From Streptomyces hiroshimensis (GTDB lineage Bacteria; Actinomycetota; Actinomycetes; Streptomycetales; Streptomycetaceae), in NCBI RefSeq assembly GCF_014650335.1, contig NZ_BMUT01000021.1, positions 1 through 64,000 on the forward strand: a stretch of 64,000 bases of DNA. Direction: 5' to 3'. Below, one piece after another: positions 17,981-29,267 of the stretch. Within the stretch, counting starts at the first letter, position 1. Each line of letters opens with the position of its first letter. The position numbers and the translations under genes were made by a program. The notes under the pieces are model-generated. The model saw nothing but the letters and a program-made list of their open reading frames with translations. It did not search any database and was not told where the DNA came from.

Positions 17981-19578
17981 TTCGCGGCCTCCACATCGTT
18001 CACATCGGGCTTGGGGTCGGCCTTGTGCACCTGCGACATCGTGTGCCGGACGGCCGGGTCGAGGATCTGCGTGACCGGCTTGGGGTAGATGCCGAGGAAG
18101 AGCAGCAGGGCGATCAGCGGGGCGACGACGGCCAGCTCGCGCGCCCTGAGGTCGGGCATGCCCCGCACCTCCTCCTTCACCGGCCCGGTCATGGTGCGCT
18201 GGTAGAGCACGAGGACGTAGAGCGCGGCGAGCACGATGCCGAGGGTGGCCACCGCACCGGCGACCGGATAGCGGCTGAACGTGCCGACCAGGACGAGGAA
18301 TTCGGAGACGAACGGCGCGAGGCCCGGAAGCGAGAGCGTCGCGAGGCCGCCGACGAGGAAGGTGCCGGCGAGGACCGGGGCGACCTTCTGCACGCCGCCG
18401 TAGTCCGCGATGAGCCGCGAGCCGCGGCGGGAGATCAGGAAGCCGGCGACGAGCATCAGCGCGGCCGTGGAGATGCCGTGGTTGACCATGTAGAGCGTCG
18501 CGCCGCTCTGGCCCTGGCTGGTCATCGCGAAGATACCGAGCACGATGAAGCCGAAGTGGGAGATCGAGGCGTAGGCGACCAGCCGCTTGATGTCGCGCTG
18601 CCCGACCGCGAGCAGCGCCCCGTAGAGGATGCTGATCAGTGACAGGACGACGATGACGGGGGTGGCCCACTTCGAGGCCTCCGGGAAGAGCTGGAGACAG
18701 AAGCGGAGCATCGCGAAGGTGCCGACCTTGTCGACCACGGCGGTGATCAGCACGGCGACGGGGGCGGTGGCCTCGCCCATGGCGTTGGGCAGCCAGGTGT
18801 GCAGCGGCCACAGCGGGGCCTTCACGGCGAAGGCGAAGAAGAAGCCGAGGAACAGGGCCCGTTCGGTGGTGGTCGCGAGGTCCAGCTTGCCGGCGGCGCG
18901 CGCCTGGACGATCTCCTGGAGGGAGAAGGTGCCGGTGCCGAGCTGGTCGGCGGTGACCGCGTACAGCCCGATGACGGCGGCCAGCATGATCAGCCCGCCG
19001 ACGAGGTTGTAGAGGAGGAACTTCACCGCGGCGTACGAGCGCTGGGCGGCGGCGCCCCCCTCCGTGCGCTCGCCCGCGCGGTCCCCGAAGCCGCCGATGA
19101 GGAAGTACATCGGGATGAGCATGGCTTCGAAGAAGATGTAGAAGAGGAAGACGTCGGTGGCCTCGAAGGAGATCACCACCATCGCCTCGACCATGAGGAT
19201 CAGCGCGAAGAAGCCCTGGGTGGGGCGCCAGCGCGAGGAGCCGCTCTCTTGAGGGTCGGCGTCGTGCCAGCCGGCCAGCATGATGAACGGGATCAGCAGC
19301 GCGGCCAGGGCGATCAGGACGACCGCGATGCCGTCGACCCCGAGCTCGTAGCGGACCCCGAAGTCCTTGATCCAGGCGTGCGACTCGGTGAGCTGGAAGG
19401 GCCCCTTCGCATCGGGGTCGAAGCGCACGAGCTGCACGGCCGCCAGGACGAGCGTCGCGAGCGAGACCGCGAGCGCGAGCCACTTGGCGGCGGTGCGGCG
19501 CCCGGCCGGAACGGCCGCGGTGGCGACCGCGCCGACCGCGGGGACCGCGGCCGTGAGCGTCAGCAGGGGAAAGGACAT
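17977..19578 (-). CDS. nuoM: NADH-quinone oxidoreductase subunit M
   Basis: A 533-residue antiporter-like subunit. It has the expected LYIFFEAMLIPMYFLIGGFG-type glutamate helix (near 150) and PLHTWLPNAMGEATAPVAVL (about 265), both hallmarks of NuoM/Mrp antiporter proteins, with about fourteen transmembrane segments. The ATG at 19578 is two bases after the nuoL TAG. Translation is therefore coupled to nuoL and, at its end, to nuoN. Confidence 0.96.
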   Translation of the reverse strand: MSFPLLTLTAAVPAVGAVATAAVPAGRRTAAKWLALAVSLATLVLAAVQLVRFDPDAKGPFQLTESHAWIKDFGVRYELGVDGIAVVLIALAALLIPFIMLAGWHDADPQESGSSRWRPTQGFFALILMVEAMVVISFEATDVFLFYIFFEAMLIPMYFLIGGFGDRAGERTEGGAAAQRSYAAVKFLLYNLVGGLIMLAAVIGLYAVTADQLGTGTFSLQEIVQARAAGKLDLATTTERALFLGFFFAFAVKAPLWPLHTWLPNAMGEATAPVAVLITAVVDKVGTFAMLRFCLQLFPEASKWATPVIVVLSLISILYGALLAVGQRDIKRLVAYASISHFGFIVLGIFAMTSQGQSGATLYMVNHGISTAALMLVAGFLISRRGSRLIADYGGVQKVAPVLAGTFLVGGLATLSLPGLAPFVSEFLVLVGTFSRYPVAGAVATLGIVLAALYVLVLYQRTMTGPVKEEVRGMPDLRARELAVVAPLIALLLFLGIYPKPVTQILDPAVRHTMSQVHKADPKPDVNDVEAAK

Positions 19579-19580
19579 GG

Positions 19581-21476
19581 CTAAACCGCCCTCATCAGCA
19601 GGGTGGCGGCGATGAGCACCGCCGCACCGCCGAACATCGAGACCGCGTACGAACGGGCGTAGCCGTTCTGCAGCTTGCGCATCCGGCCCGACAGACCGCC
19701 CACGGAGGCGGCGGTGCCGTTGACGACGCCGTCGACCAGGCTGTGGTCGACGTAGACCAGGCTGCGGGTGAGGTGCTCGCCTCCGCGGACCAGCACGACG
19801 TGGTTGAAGTCGTCCTGCAGGAGATCGCGCCGGGCGGCCCGGGTGAGCAGGCTGCCGCGCGGGGCCGTGACGGGGACGGGCCGGCGCCCGTACTGCGCCC
19901 AGGCGATCGCCACGCCGATCACGAGCACGACCATGGTGGCCGCGGTGACGGTCAGGGCGCTGACGGGCGAGTGCCCCTCCGCGTGCCCGGTGACCGGCTC
20001 CAGCCACTTCAGGAAGACGTCGTTGATGCTGAACAGGCCGCCGGCGAAGACCGATCCGACGGCGAGCACGATCATCGGGATGGTCATCGTCCGCGGCGAC
20101 TCGTGCGGGTGCGGGAGCTCGCCGCGCTCGTCCGGCTGCCAGCGCTTCTCGCCGAAGAAGGTCAGCAGCATCACGCGGGTCATGTAGTACGCGGTGATGG
20201 CCGCGCCCAGCAGGGCCGCGCCGCCCAGGATCCAGCCCTCGGTGCCGCCCTTGGCGAAGGCGGCCTCGATGATCTTGTCCTTGGAGAAGAAGCCGGACAG
20301 CCCGGGGAAGCCGATGATGGCGAGGTAGCCGAGGCCGAAGGTGACGAACGTGACCGGCATGTATTTCCGCAGGCCGCCGTAGCGGCGCATGTCGACCTCG
20401 TCGTTCATGCCGTGCATGACGGAGCCGGCGCCGAGGAAGAGACCGGCCTTGAAGAAGCCGTGCGTCACCAGGTGCATGATCGCGAAGACGTAGCCGATCG
20501 GCCCCAGACCGGCGGCCAGGATCATGTACCCGATCTGAGACATGGTCGAGCCGGCCAGGGCCTTCTTGATGTCGTCCTTCGCGCAACCGACGATCGCACC
20601 GAAAAGGAGCGTGACCGCGCCGACCGTGACCACCGCGGTCTGGGCGTCCGGCGCCGCGTTGAAGATCGCACCGGAGCGGGTGATGAGATAGACGCCGGCG
20701 GTCACCATCGTGGCCGCGTGGATGAGGGCCGAGACCGGCGTCGGGCCCTCCATCGCATCCCCGAGCCAGGACTGCAGCGGCACCTGGGCCGACTTGCCGC
20801 AGGCCGCGAGGAGCAGCATCAGCCCGACGGCCGTCAGCTTGCCCTCGCCCGCCTCCGTGGCCCGCTCCAGGACGGGGCCGAAGGCGAAGGTGCCGAACGT
20901 GGTGAACATCAGCATGATCGCGATCGACAGGCCCATGTCGCCGACGCGGTTGACGATGAACGCCTTCTTGGCGGCGGTGGCCGCGCTCGGCTTGTGCTGC
21001 CAGAAGCCGATCAGCAGGTACGAGGCGAGGCCGACGCCCTCCCAGCCCACGTACAGCAGGAGGTAGTTGTCGGCGACGACGAGCAGGAGCATCGCGGCGA
21101 GGAACAGATTGAGATAGCCGAAGAAGCGCCGCCGCCGCTCGTCGTGCGCCATGTAGCCCACCGAGTACAGGTGGATGAGCGTGCCCACGCCCGTGATCAG
21201 CAGGACGAAGGTCATCGACAGCTGGTCGAGGTGGAAGCCGACGTCCGCGCGGAAGCCGCCGACGGGCACCCAGCTGAAGGCCGTGGCGTCCAGCGTGCGG
21301 TCGTCGGCGTCGCGGCCGAGCAGCCCGGCGAAGAGCACCGCGGCGATCGCCAGGGACGCCGCCGCGAACAGCGTGCCGATCCAGGGCCCGCCGCGGTCGA
21401 GCCTGCGCCCGCCGCACAGCAGCACGGCCGCGCCCAGCAGCGGTGCCACGACGAGCAATCCGATGAGGTTCTCCAC
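19581..21476 (-). CDS. nuoL: NADH-quinone oxidoreductase subunit L
   Basis: A 631-residue membrane subunit with the antiporter core and a C-terminal lateral helix region. Visible motifs: [17 protein letters not shown] (essential Glu), [19 protein letters not shown] and [11 protein letters not shown]. The C-terminal part (about 520-600) is the amphipathic arm that lies along NuoM and NuoN. The ATG is 12 bases after the nuoK stop. Confidence 0.96.
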   Translation of the reverse strand: MENLIGLLVVAPLLGAAVLLCGGRRLDRGGPWIGTLFAAASLAIAAVLFAGLLGRDADDRTLDATAFSWVPVGGFRADVGFHLDQLSMTFVLLITGVGTLIHLYSVGYMAHDERRRRFFGYLNLFLAAMLLLVVADNYLLLYVGWEGVGLASYLLIGFWQHKPSAATAAKKAFIVNRVGDMGLSIAIMLMFTTFGTFAFGPVLERATEAGEGKLTAVGLMLLLAACGKSAQVPLQSWLGDAMEGPTPVSALIHAATMVTAGVYLITRSGAIFNAAPDAQTAVVTVGAVTLLFGAIVGCAKDDIKKALAGSTMSQIGYMILAAGLGPIGYVFAIMHLVTHGFFKAGLFLGAGSVMHGMNDEVDMRRYGGLRKYMPVTFVTFGLGYLAIIGFPGLSGFFSKDKIIEAAFAKGGTEGWILGGAALLGAAITAYYMTRVMLLTFFGEKRWQPDERGELPHPHESPRTMTIPMIVLAVGSVFAGGLFSINDVFLKWLEPVTGHAEGHSPVSALTVTAATMVVLVIGVAIAWAQYGRRPVPVTAPRGSLLTRAARRDLLQDDFNHVVLVRGGEHLTRSLVYVDHSLVDGVVNGTAASVGGLSGRMRKLQNGYARSYAVSMFGGAAVLIAATLLMRAV

Positions 21477-21488
21477 GTCAGCGTCCCC

Positions 21489-21788
21489 TTACAGCTTCAG
21501 CAGGCCGGCGTCGTCCACCGAGGCCGAGTGCCGGGAGCGGAAGATCGTCACGATGATGGCGAGGCCCACCACGACCTCGGCCGCGGCCACGACCATCGTG
21601 AAGAAGGCGATGATCTGGCCGTCGAGATTGCCGTGCAGCCGGGAGAAGGTGACGAACGCCAGGTTGCAGGCGTTCAGCATCAGCTCGACGCACATGAAGA
21701 TGACGATCGCGTTCCGCCGGATGAGCACGCCGGCCGCCCCGATGGTGAACAACAGGGCCGCCAGATAGAGGTAGTTGACCGGATTCAC
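21489..21788 (-). CDS. nuoK: NADH-quinone oxidoreductase subunit K
   Basis: A 99-residue membrane subunit with three helices. The conserved glutamates needed for proton translocation lie in [10 protein letters not shown] (about 31-40) and [13 protein letters not shown] (about 66-78). The ATG start overlaps the nuoJ stop by four bases. Length is exactly that of the family. Confidence 0.96.
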   Translation of the reverse strand: MNPVNYLYLAALLFTIGAAGVLIRRNAIVIFMCVELMLNACNLAFVTFSRLHGNLDGQIIAFFTMVVAAAEVVVGLAIIVTIFRSRHSASVDDAGLLKL

Positions 21789-22645
21789 TTGCCCGCCCCC
21801 TTCGCGCCGGCGTCCTCGCTGCGGCCGCGCTCCTGCCAGTCGCCCGAGCGCTGTTCCAGGGCCGCCAGATCGTCCAGGGCCTCGCCCGAGACGTCACGGA
21901 CCTGCCCGCGGGCCCGCAGGGTGGGGCTGACGGTGAGGTCGGACGTGGTGCCGTCCGGGAGGAGGCCCGGGATGTCGACGGCGTTGTGCCGGGCGTAGAC
22001 GCCCGGGGCGGGCAGCGGGGTGATCTGCTTGCCCTCGCGGATGCGCCGCTCGGCGAGCTCGCGCTGGGTGGCGGCGCGTTCGGTGCGCTCGCGGTGGGTG
22101 AGCACCATCGCGCCGACGGCCGCGGTGATCAGCAGGGCGCCGGTGATCTCGAACGCGAAGACGTACTTGGTGAAGAGGAGGGCGGCGAGGCCCTCCACAT
22201 TGCCTCCGGCGTTGGCCCGGCCGATGCCGTTCCACTCCTTCAGGGAGGCGTTGGCGATCCCGGCCATGAGGAGGGTGCCGAAGCCCAGCACGCACAGGGC
22301 GGCGAGCCACCGCTGGCCCTTGATGGTCTCCTTGAGGGAGTCCGCGGCGGTGACGCCCACGAGCATGACGACGAAGAGGAACAGCATCATGATCGCGCCG
22401 GTGTAGACGACGATCTGGACGACGCCCAGGAAGTAGGCGCCGTTGGCGAGGTAGAACACCGCCAGGACGATCATGGTGCCGGCGAGCGAGAGGGCGCTGT
22501 GCACGGCCTGCCTCATGAAGACGGCGCCCAGCGCCCCGAGGACGGCGACGACCGCCAGGATCCAGAACTGGACCGCCTCACCCGTCGAGGTGGTGGAGGC
22601 GGCCGAGGCGGCCAGGGAGGAGACGACCGGAGAAGAGGCGTTCAT
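21785..22645 (-). CDS. nuoJ: NADH-quinone oxidoreductase subunit J
   Basis: A 286-residue membrane subunit. The N-terminal about 180 residues hold five helices with the NuoJ motif [21 protein letters not shown]. After helix five ([15 protein letters not shown]) comes a cytoplasmic extension of about 95 charged residues absent from the E. coli protein (184 aa) but usual in actinobacteria. It overlaps nuoI and nuoK by four bases at each side. Confidence 0.95.
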   Translation of the reverse strand: MNASSPVVSSLAASAASTTSTGEAVQFWILAVVAVLGALGAVFMRQAVHSALSLAGTMIVLAVFYLANGAYFLGVVQIVVYTGAIMMLFLFVVMLVGVTAADSLKETIKGQRWLAALCVLGFGTLLMAGIANASLKEWNGIGRANAGGNVEGLAALLFTKYVFAFEITGALLITAAVGAMVLTHRERTERAATQRELAERRIREGKQITPLPAPGVYARHNAVDIPGLLPDGTTSDLTVSPTLRARGQVRDVSGEALDDLAALEQRSGDWQERGRSEDAGAKGAGK

Positions 22646-23250
22646 GCTTCGGCCCCTTCATCTTCGGGCTTCTCGCCCTTGGTGACCGCGACCTGGCGGA
22701 CCGTTCCCGGCGCGGCCTCCGTCACCAGTCCGCGGTAGTAGTCCTGTTCGGTCATGCCGGGGAAGATCGCGTGCGGGCTGTCGACCATGCCCTCCTCCAG
22801 GCCGGCGAGCAGCTCCTCCTTGGTGTAGATGAGCGACTCGCGGCTGCTGTCGGCCAGTTCGTACTCGTTCGTCATGGTGAGGGCCCGGGTGGGGCACGCC
22901 TCGACGCACAGGCCGCACAGGATGCAGCGGAGGTAGTTGATCTGGTAGACGCGGCCGTAGCGCTCGCCCGGCGAATAGCGCTCCTCGTCCTTGTTGTCCG
23001 CGCCCTCCACGTAGATGGCGTCGGCGGGGCAGGCCCAGGCGCACAGCTCGCAGCCGATGCACTTCTCCAGGCCGTCCGGGTGCCGGTTGAGCTGGTGGCG
23101 GCCGTGGAAGCGGGGGGCCGTCGGCTTCTTGTACTCCGGGTACTGCTCGGTCAGCCGCTTCTTGAACATGGCCTTGAAGGTCACGCCGAAGCCGGCCACG
23201 GGATTGCGGGGGGTGTCGCGGGACGCATCGCCCGCAGGTTCGGTAGCCAC
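22642..23250 (-). CDS. nuoI: NADH-quinone oxidoreductase subunit I (2 x [4Fe-4S])
   Basis: A 202-residue ferredoxin-like subunit that carries clusters N6a and N6b in the peripheral arm. The two motifs are Cys64-x2-Cys67-x2-Cys70-x3-Cys74 and Cys109-x2-Cys112-x2-Cys115-x3-Cys119, with CP following each. The last about 60 residues are an acidic tail. The ATG start lies 5 bp after the nuoH stop. Confidence 0.96.
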   Translation of the reverse strand: MATEPAGDASRDTPRNPVAGFGVTFKAMFKKRLTEQYPEYKKPTAPRFHGRHQLNRHPDGLEKCIGCELCAWACPADAIYVEGADNKDEERYSPGERYGRVYQINYLRCILCGLCVEACPTRALTMTNEYELADSSRESLIYTKEELLAGLEEGMVDSPHAIFPGMTEQDYYRGLVTEAAPGTVRQVAVTKGEKPEDEGAEA

Positions 23251-23255
23251 TGCCG

Positions 23256-24641
23256 TCAGCCCTCCTTTCCGTCACGCACAGTATCGGGGCCGCCACTGAC
23301 AATGAGCTCTCCGTCACGGCGCGGCCTGCGGCGCGGCACCGGCGGGAGGGTCTGCCCGGGCAGCGGCGGCACGGGGAACCCGCCGCCCGTCGGGTCGAAC
23401 TCCCGCTCCGGGGCGGCCTCCCCGTCGCCCTGGCCGCGCTCGCCCTTGCGGAAGATGTCCGCCACGAAGGAGAGCAGCAGGACGGTGACGACGGCGCCGC
23501 CGACGTAGAGCACGATCCGCTGGAAGTCGTAGTTCTCGTTCCGCAGCGCCCGCACCGAGGCGACGAGCATCAGCCACACCATCGAGACCGGGATGAGGAC
23601 CTTCCACCCCAGCTTCATGAACTGGTCGTAGCGCAGCCGCGGCAGCGTGCCGCGCAGCCAGATGAAGAAGAACAGCAGCAGCTGCAGCTTGATCACGAAC
23701 CACAGCAGCGGCCACCAGCCGTGGTTCGCGCCCTCCCAGAACGCCGAGACGGGGTACGGGGCCCGCCAGCCGCCCAGGAACAGCGTCACGGCCACGGCCG
23801 AGACGGTGACCATGTTGACGTACTCGGCCAGCATGAACATCGCGAACTTGATGGAGGAGTACTCGGTGTTGAAGCCGCCGACCAGGTCGCCCTCGGACTC
23901 CGGCAGGTCGAACGGCGCCCGGTTGGTCTCCCCCACCATCGACACGATGTAGACGAGGAACGACACCGGCAGCAGCAGCACGTACCAGCGGTCGTGCTGG
24001 GCCTCCACGATCGCCGAGGTCGACATCGACCCGGAGTAGAGGAAGACGGCGGCGAAGGAGACGCCCATCGCGATCTCGTAGGAGATCATCTGCGCGCACG
24101 AGCGCAGGCCGCCGAGCAGCGGGTACGTCGAGCCGGACGACCAGCCCGCGAGCACGATGCCGTAGATGCCCACCGAGGCCGTGGCGAGGATGTACAGCAC
24201 GCCGATCGGCAGGTCCGTGAGCTGCATCGTGGTGCGGTGCCCGAAGATGGAGATCTCGTTGCCGGCGGGGCCGAAGGGGATCACGGCGATCGCCATGAAC
24301 GCGGGCACCGCCGCCACGACGGGGGCGAGCAGATAGACCGCCTTGTCCGCCCGCTTGACGATCACGTCCTCTTTCAGCATCAGCTTGATGCCGTCCGCGA
24401 GGGACTGCAGCATCCCCCACGGGCCGTGCCGGTTGGGGCCGATCCGCAGCTGCATCCACGCGACGACCTTGCGCTCCCAGACGATCGAGAACAGCACCGT
24501 CAGCATGACGAACGCGAAGCAGAAGACCGCCTTGACGACGACCAGCCACCACGGGTCCCGGCCGAACACCGACAGGTCCCCGGCGGCCAGCTCGCCCAGT
24601 CCGTAAGCCTGCACACCCTGCACAGCTTCCACAGCCTTCAC
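23256..24641 (-). CDS. nuoH: NADH-quinone oxidoreductase subunit H
   Basis: A 461-residue membrane subunit that forms part of the quinone-binding chamber. Eight or nine helices and the conserved loops [21 protein letters not shown] (near 53-73) and [19 protein letters not shown] are present. A hydrophilic tail of about 75 residues from 385 is longer than in proteobacteria. The GTG start overlaps the nuoG stop (GTGA). Confidence 0.95.
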   Translation of the reverse strand: MKAVEAVQGVQAYGLGELAAGDLSVFGRDPWWLVVVKAVFCFAFVMLTVLFSIVWERKVVAWMQLRIGPNRHGPWGMLQSLADGIKLMLKEDVIVKRADKAVYLLAPVVAAVPAFMAIAVIPFGPAGNEISIFGHRTTMQLTDLPIGVLYILATASVGIYGIVLAGWSSGSTYPLLGGLRSCAQMISYEIAMGVSFAAVFLYSGSMSTSAIVEAQHDRWYVLLLPVSFLVYIVSMVGETNRAPFDLPESEGDLVGGFNTEYSSIKFAMFMLAEYVNMVTVSAVAVTLFLGGWRAPYPVSAFWEGANHGWWPLLWFVIKLQLLLFFFIWLRGTLPRLRYDQFMKLGWKVLIPVSMVWLMLVASVRALRNENYDFQRIVLYVGGAVVTVLLLSFVADIFRKGERGQGDGEAAPEREFDPTGGGFPVPPLPGQTLPPVPRRRPRRDGELIVSGGPDTVRDGKEG

Positions 24642-27148
24642 TGCCGCGCCTCCGGTGTCCCGGTCCCGGTGTCCTCACCGGAATCCGCCCCGATCCGTAC
24701 GAGCTCGCCGGGGCGCGCGCCGGTGTCCCCGGCGACGCCGCCGCCCGCCGAGTTCAGCGGCAGCCACACCACACGGTCCGGCATGGCCGTCACGCGCAGC
24801 GGCAGCCGCACCGTCCCGGCCTGGCCCGTCACCGCCAGCACCTCGCCGTCGCGCACGCCCACCTCGGCGGCCGTGGCCGCCGACAGCCGGGCGAGCGCCG
24901 CGTGCCGCGTACCGGCGAGGGCGTCGTCGCCGTCCTGCAGGCGGCCCCGGTCCAGCAGCATCCGGTGGCCCGCGAGCACCGCCTCGCCCGCGCCCGGCTG
25001 CGGCAGCGGCCCGGCGGTCTCCACCGGGTCCGCGGCGTGTGCCCCGGCCCAGGGGCCGAGGCGGCGCAGCTCCGCGCGGGCGGCGTCGACGTCCGGCAGG
25101 CCGAGCCCGATGCCCATGGCGTCCGCCAGCATGTGCAGCACGCGGGCGTCCGCCGGCACATGGCGGCGCGGCAGCTGGTCGGGCCTGATCGCGACCTCGA
25201 ACGGGCGGGCCCGGCCCTCCCAGTTGAGGAACGTGCCCGCCTTCTCCGCCACGGCCGCCACCGGCAGGACGACGTCCGCCCGGTCCGACACCTCGCTCGG
25301 CCGCTGCTCCAGGCTGACCAGGAAGCCGACGGCGTCGAGCGCTTCACGCGCGCGTGCCGGATCGGGCAGGTCCGCGACCTCGACGCCGCCCACCAGCAGG
25401 GCACCCAGCTCGCCCCTGGCCGCCGCCTCCACGATCTGGCCGGTGTCCCGGCCCGGGCTGCGCGGCAGGCCGGACACGCCCCAGGCGGCCGCGGTCTCCT
25501 CGCGCGCCCGCGGGTCGGTGGCCGGGCGGCCGCCGGGCAGCAGCCCGGGCAGGGCCCCCGCCTCGATCGCACCCCGCTCGCCCGCCCGGCGCGGGATCCA
25601 CACCAGCTGCGCCCCGGTCGCGGTGGCCGCGGCGACGGCGGCCGTCAGCGCGCCGGGCACGCCCGCGAGCCGCTCGCCGACGACGATCACGGCGCCGTCG
25701 GCGCGCAGGGCGTCGGCCGCGGCCTGCCCCGGGGCCTCCAGCGCCGCGGCGTCGGCCAGCGCCCGCAGCCACGCGGTCTCGGTGCCGGGCGCGGCGGGCA
25801 GCAGCGTGCCGCCGGCCTTCTCCAGGCCGCGGCTGGCGTGCGTGGCCAGCGCGAAGACGCGCTGGCCGTGCTTGCGCCAGGCCTTGCGCAGCCGCAGGAA
25901 GACGCCGGGCGCCTCCTCCTCCGCCTCGAAGCCCACAAGCAGGACCGCCGGCGCCTTCTCCAGCGCCGCGTACGTCAGCCCGCCGCCGTCGAGATCCCGG
26001 CCCCGTCCGGCAACGCGGGCGGCCAGGAAGTCGGCCTCCTCACCGCTGTGCACCCGGGCCCGGAAGTCCACGTCGTGCGTATCGAGCGCCACGCGCGCGA
26101 ACTTGGCGTACGCGTACGCGTCCTCGACGGTCAGCCGGCCGCCGGTCAGGACGCCCGCCCTGCCGCGCGCCGCCGCCAGCCCGCGCCCCGCGGCCTCCAG
26201 CGCTTCCGGCCAGCTCGCGGGCTCCAGCACACCCTCGGCGTTGCGCACGAGCGGGTGGGCGAAACGCTCCGGCCGCTGCGCGTAGCGGAAGGCGAAGCGG
26301 CCCTTGTCGCACACCCACTCCTCGTTGACCTCGGGGTCGTCGGCGGCCAGGCGGCGCATCACCTTGCCGCGCCGGTGGTCCGTCCGCAGCGCGCAGCCGC
26401 CCGCGCAGTGCTCGCACACCGACGGCGACGACACCAGGTCGAAGGGGCGCGAGCGGAAGCGGTACGCCGCCGACGTCAGCGCGCCCACCGGGCAGATCTG
26501 GATGGTGTTGCCGGAGAAGTACGACTCGAAGGGCGCGCCCTCGCCCGTACCGACCTGCTGCAGCGCCCCGCGCTCCAGCAGCTCGATCATCGGATCGCCC
26601 GCGATCTGCTGGGAGAAGCGGGTGCAGCGCGCGCACAGCACGCACCGCTCGCGGTCCAGCAGCACCTGCGAGGAGATCGGCACCGGCTTCTCGAAGGTGC
26701 GCTTGCGGCCCTCGAAGCGGGTGTCGGCCTGCCCCGCCGTCATCGCCTGGTTCTGCAGGGGGCACTCGCCGCCCTTGTCGCACACCGGGCAGTCCAGCGG
26801 GTGGTTGATCAGCAGCAGCTCCATCACGCCGCGCTGCGCCTTCTCCGCGACGGGCGAGGTCAGCTGCGTCCTGACGACCATGCCGTCCGTGCACGTGATG
26901 GTGCAGGAGGCCATCGGCTTGCGCTGGCCCTCGACCTCCACGATGCACTGCCGGCAGGCGCCCGCGGGGTCGAGCAGCGGGTGGTCGCAGAAGCGGGGGA
27001 TCTCGATGCCCAGCAGCTCCGCGGCACGGATGACCAGCGTCCCCTTGGGGACGGAGATCGCCGCGCCGTCGATCGTGAGGGAGACGAGGTCCTCCGGCGG
27101 CGGCTCCGCGCCCCCTCCTCCGGAGGGGGCAGACGTCGTGACCGTCAC
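24638..27148 (-). CDS. nuoG: NADH-quinone oxidoreductase subunit G
   Basis: The 836-residue iron-sulfur subunit. Cys54, Cys65, Cys68 and Cys82 bind the [2Fe-2S] cluster. His116 with Cys120, Cys123 and Cys129 bind N5, and CVLCARC with a following distal Cys binds another [4Fe-4S]. [11 protein letters not shown] motif near 250 marks the extra molybdopterin-type cluster site, followed by a catalytically degenerate oxidoreductase domain. The second half is Ala-rich and weakly conserved, as in other actinomycetes. The GTG start overlaps the nuoF TGA. Confidence 0.94.
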   Translation of the reverse strand: MTVTTSAPSGGGGAEPPPEDLVSLTIDGAAISVPKGTLVIRAAELLGIEIPRFCDHPLLDPAGACRQCIVEVEGQRKPMASCTITCTDGMVVRTQLTSPVAEKAQRGVMELLLINHPLDCPVCDKGGECPLQNQAMTAGQADTRFEGRKRTFEKPVPISSQVLLDRERCVLCARCTRFSQQIAGDPMIELLERGALQQVGTGEGAPFESYFSGNTIQICPVGALTSAAYRFRSRPFDLVSSPSVCEHCAGGCALRTDHRRGKVMRRLAADDPEVNEEWVCDKGRFAFRYAQRPERFAHPLVRNAEGVLEPASWPEALEAAGRGLAAARGRAGVLTGGRLTVEDAYAYAKFARVALDTHDVDFRARVHSGEEADFLAARVAGRGRDLDGGGLTYAALEKAPAVLLVGFEAEEEAPGVFLRLRKAWRKHGQRVFALATHASRGLEKAGGTLLPAAPGTETAWLRALADAAALEAPGQAAADALRADGAVIVVGERLAGVPGALTAAVAAATATGAQLVWIPRRAGERGAIEAGALPGLLPGGRPATDPRAREETAAAWGVSGLPRSPGRDTGQIVEAAARGELGALLVGGVEVADLPDPARAREALDAVGFLVSLEQRPSEVSDRADVVLPVAAVAEKAGTFLNWEGRARPFEVAIRPDQLPRRHVPADARVLHMLADAMGIGLGLPDVDAARAELRRLGPWAGAHAADPVETAGPLPQPGAGEAVLAGHRMLLDRGRLQDGDDALAGTRHAALARLSAATAAEVGVRDGEVLAVTGQAGTVRLPLRVTAMPDRVVWLPLNSAGGGVAGDTGARPGELVRIGADSGEDTGTGTPEARQ

Positions 27149-28506
27149 GCGTTCACCTCCAGGTGGGAGTTCTGCGGGCCGTCGGCCCACAGGGTCGACT
27201 TCGACGGGTCGAAGGGGCAGCCCCGGCCCGTGATGTGCTGCTCGTACTCCGCGCGGAAGTGCTGCAGCGAGGAGAGGATGGGGGCCGCTGCGCCGTCGCC
27301 GAGGGCGCAGAAGGACTTGCCGTTGATGTTGTCGGAGATGTCGGCGAGCTTGTCGAGGTCGGACTTGCGGCCCTTGCCGGCCTCGATGTCGCGCAGCAGC
27401 TGGACCAGCCAGTACGTGCCCTCGCGGCAGGGGGTGCACTTGCCGCACGACTCGTGCGCGTAGAACTCCGTCCAGCGGGTGACCGCGCGCACCACGCACG
27501 TCGTCTCGTCGAAGCACTGCAGCGACTTGGTGCCCAGCAGGGAGCCGGCAGCGCCCACGCTGTCGAAGTCCAGCGGCACGTCGAGGTGTTCGGCGGTGAA
27601 CATGGGGCTGGAGGAGCCGCCGGGCGTCCAGAACTTCAGCCGGTGACCGGGGCGCATGCCGCCGCTCATGTCGAGCAGCTGGCGCAGCGTGATGCCCATG
27701 GGGCCCTCGTACTGGCCGGGGTTCGCGACGTGCCCCGAGAGCGAATAGAGCGTGAATCCGGGGCACTTGTCGGTGCCCATCGAACGGAACCACTCCTTGC
27801 CCTTGGCGAGGATCGCGGGAACCGACGCGATGGACTCGACGTTGTTCACGACAGTGGGGCAGGCGTAGAGGCCCGCGACCGCCGGGAAGGGGGGCCGGAG
27901 CCGGGGCTGGCCGCGGCGGCCTTCGAGCGAGTCGAGGAGGGCGGTCTCCTCACCGCAGATGTACGCGCCCGCGCCCGCGTGCACGGTCAGCTCCAGGTCC
28001 AGCCCGGAGCCGAGGACGTTCGTGCCGAGGTAGCCCGCGGCGTAGGCCTCGCGCACGGCCTCGTGCAGGCGGCGCAGCACGGGGACGACCTCGCCGCGCA
28101 GATAGATGAAGGCGCGGTTGGAGCGGATCGCGTGGCAGGCGATCACGATGCCCTCGATGAGGGTGTGCGGGGCGGCGAAGAGCAGCGGGATGTCCTTGCA
28201 GGCCCCGGGCTCGGATTCGTCCGCGTTGACGACGAGATAGTGCGGCTTGCCGTCGCCCTGCGGGATGAACTGCCACTTCATCCCGGTCGGGAAGCCTGCG
28301 CCGCCGCGGCCGCGCAGGCCCGAGTCCTTGACGTAGCCGATGACGTCGTCGGGGGCCATCGCGAGCGCCTTGCGCGCGCCCTGGTAGCCGTCGTGGCGCA
28401 GGTAGGTCTCCAGCGTCCAGGAGCGCGGCTCGTCCCAGAAGGCGCTCAGCACGGGAGCGAGCAGCTTCTCCGGGCTCGTCTCCCCCATCGCTGGTGCCAT
28501 GGTCAT
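27145..28506 (-). CDS. nuoF: NADH-quinone oxidoreductase subunit F (NADH/FMN site)
   Basis: A 453-residue subunit that oxidises NADH and passes electrons from FMN to cluster N3. [10 protein letters not shown] (66-75) is the NADH-binding loop, [19 protein letters not shown] binds FMN, and Cys354, Cys357, Cys360 with Cys400 bind the [4Fe-4S] cluster. The ATG at 28506 overlaps the nuoE stop (ATGA); a second Met two codons later is possible. Confidence 0.96.
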   Translation of the reverse strand: MTMAPAMGETSPEKLLAPVLSAFWDEPRSWTLETYLRHDGYQGARKALAMAPDDVIGYVKDSGLRGRGGAGFPTGMKWQFIPQGDGKPHYLVVNADESEPGACKDIPLLFAAPHTLIEGIVIACHAIRSNRAFIYLRGEVVPVLRRLHEAVREAYAAGYLGTNVLGSGLDLELTVHAGAGAYICGEETALLDSLEGRRGQPRLRPPFPAVAGLYACPTVVNNVESIASVPAILAKGKEWFRSMGTDKCPGFTLYSLSGHVANPGQYEGPMGITLRQLLDMSGGMRPGHRLKFWTPGGSSSPMFTAEHLDVPLDFDSVGAAGSLLGTKSLQCFDETTCVVRAVTRWTEFYAHESCGKCTPCREGTYWLVQLLRDIEAGKGRKSDLDKLADISDNINGKSFCALGDGAAAPILSSLQHFRAEYEQHITGRGCPFDPSKSTLWADGPQNSHLEVNA

Positions 28507-29267
28507 CCCTCCCCCTCCTCGTGATGCGGTGCGGGACCGTCGCCCTGCGCAGGGGCGCGGCGGGGCGGGCCGACGCGGGGCGGGTGCTCGCCCTTGGCCA
28601 GCCGGAGCCCCGCCAGGGAGGCCGGGCCCGCGCCGCCGCTCGCCTCGACCGCGCCCGGGCGGGGGTCGGGGAAGCCGGCGAGGATCCGGGAGGTCTCCCG
28701 GAAGGTGCACAGGGGGGCGCCGCGGGTCGGATCGGCGCCGCGGCCGGCGCGAAGGTCGTCCACGAGGGCCTTGGCGCTCTCGACCGTCTGGTTGTCGAAG
28801 AACTCCCAGTTGACCATCACGACGGGCGCGAAGTCGCAGGCGGCGTTGCACTCGACGTGCTCAAGGGTGATCTTGCCGTCGGGGGTGGTGTCGCCGTTGC
28901 CGATGCCGAGGTGGCGGCGCAGGCCCTCGAAGATGGCGTCGCCGCCCATGACGGCGCACAGGGTGTTGGTGCACACCCCCACCTGGTACTCGCCGCCCGG
29001 CTCGCGCCGGTACATCGTGTAGAAGGTGGCGACCGCCGTGACCTCGGCGGTGGTCAGGCCGAGCGTCTCGGCGCAGAACCGCAGGCCGGTGCGGGTGACG
29101 TGGCCCTCCTCGGCCTGCACGAGGTGCAGCAGCGGCAGCAGGGCGCTGCGGCTGTCGGGGTAGCGCTCGATCACCTCCTTCGCGTCGGCCGCGAGCCGCT
29201 CCCGTACCTCGGCGGGATAGTCGGGCGCGGGGAGCGAAGGCATCCCCAGCTGTACGTCATGAGTCAC
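28503..29267 (-). CDS. nuoE: NADH-quinone oxidoreductase subunit E ([2Fe-2S])
   Basis: A 254-residue thioredoxin-fold subunit. Cys99, Cys104, Cys140 and Cys144 bind cluster N1a (GVCTNTLC and VECNAACD). The family core ends near residue 170. The remaining about 85 residues are a Pro/Gly/Arg-rich extension with no recognised motif, making this protein much longer than the E. coli one (166 aa). The GTG start overlaps the nuoD stop by GTGA. Confidence 0.93.
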   Translation of the reverse strand: MTHDVQLGMPSLPAPDYPAEVRERLAADAKEVIERYPDSRSALLPLLHLVQAEEGHVTRTGLRFCAETLGLTTAEVTAVATFYTMYRREPGGEYQVGVCTNTLCAVMGGDAIFEGLRRHLGIGNGDTTPDGKITLEHVECNAACDFAPVVMVNWEFFDNQTVESAKALVDDLRAGRGADPTRGAPLCTFRETSRILAGFPDPRPGAVEASGGAGPASLAGLRLAKGEHPPRVGPPRRAPAQGDGPAPHHEEGEG

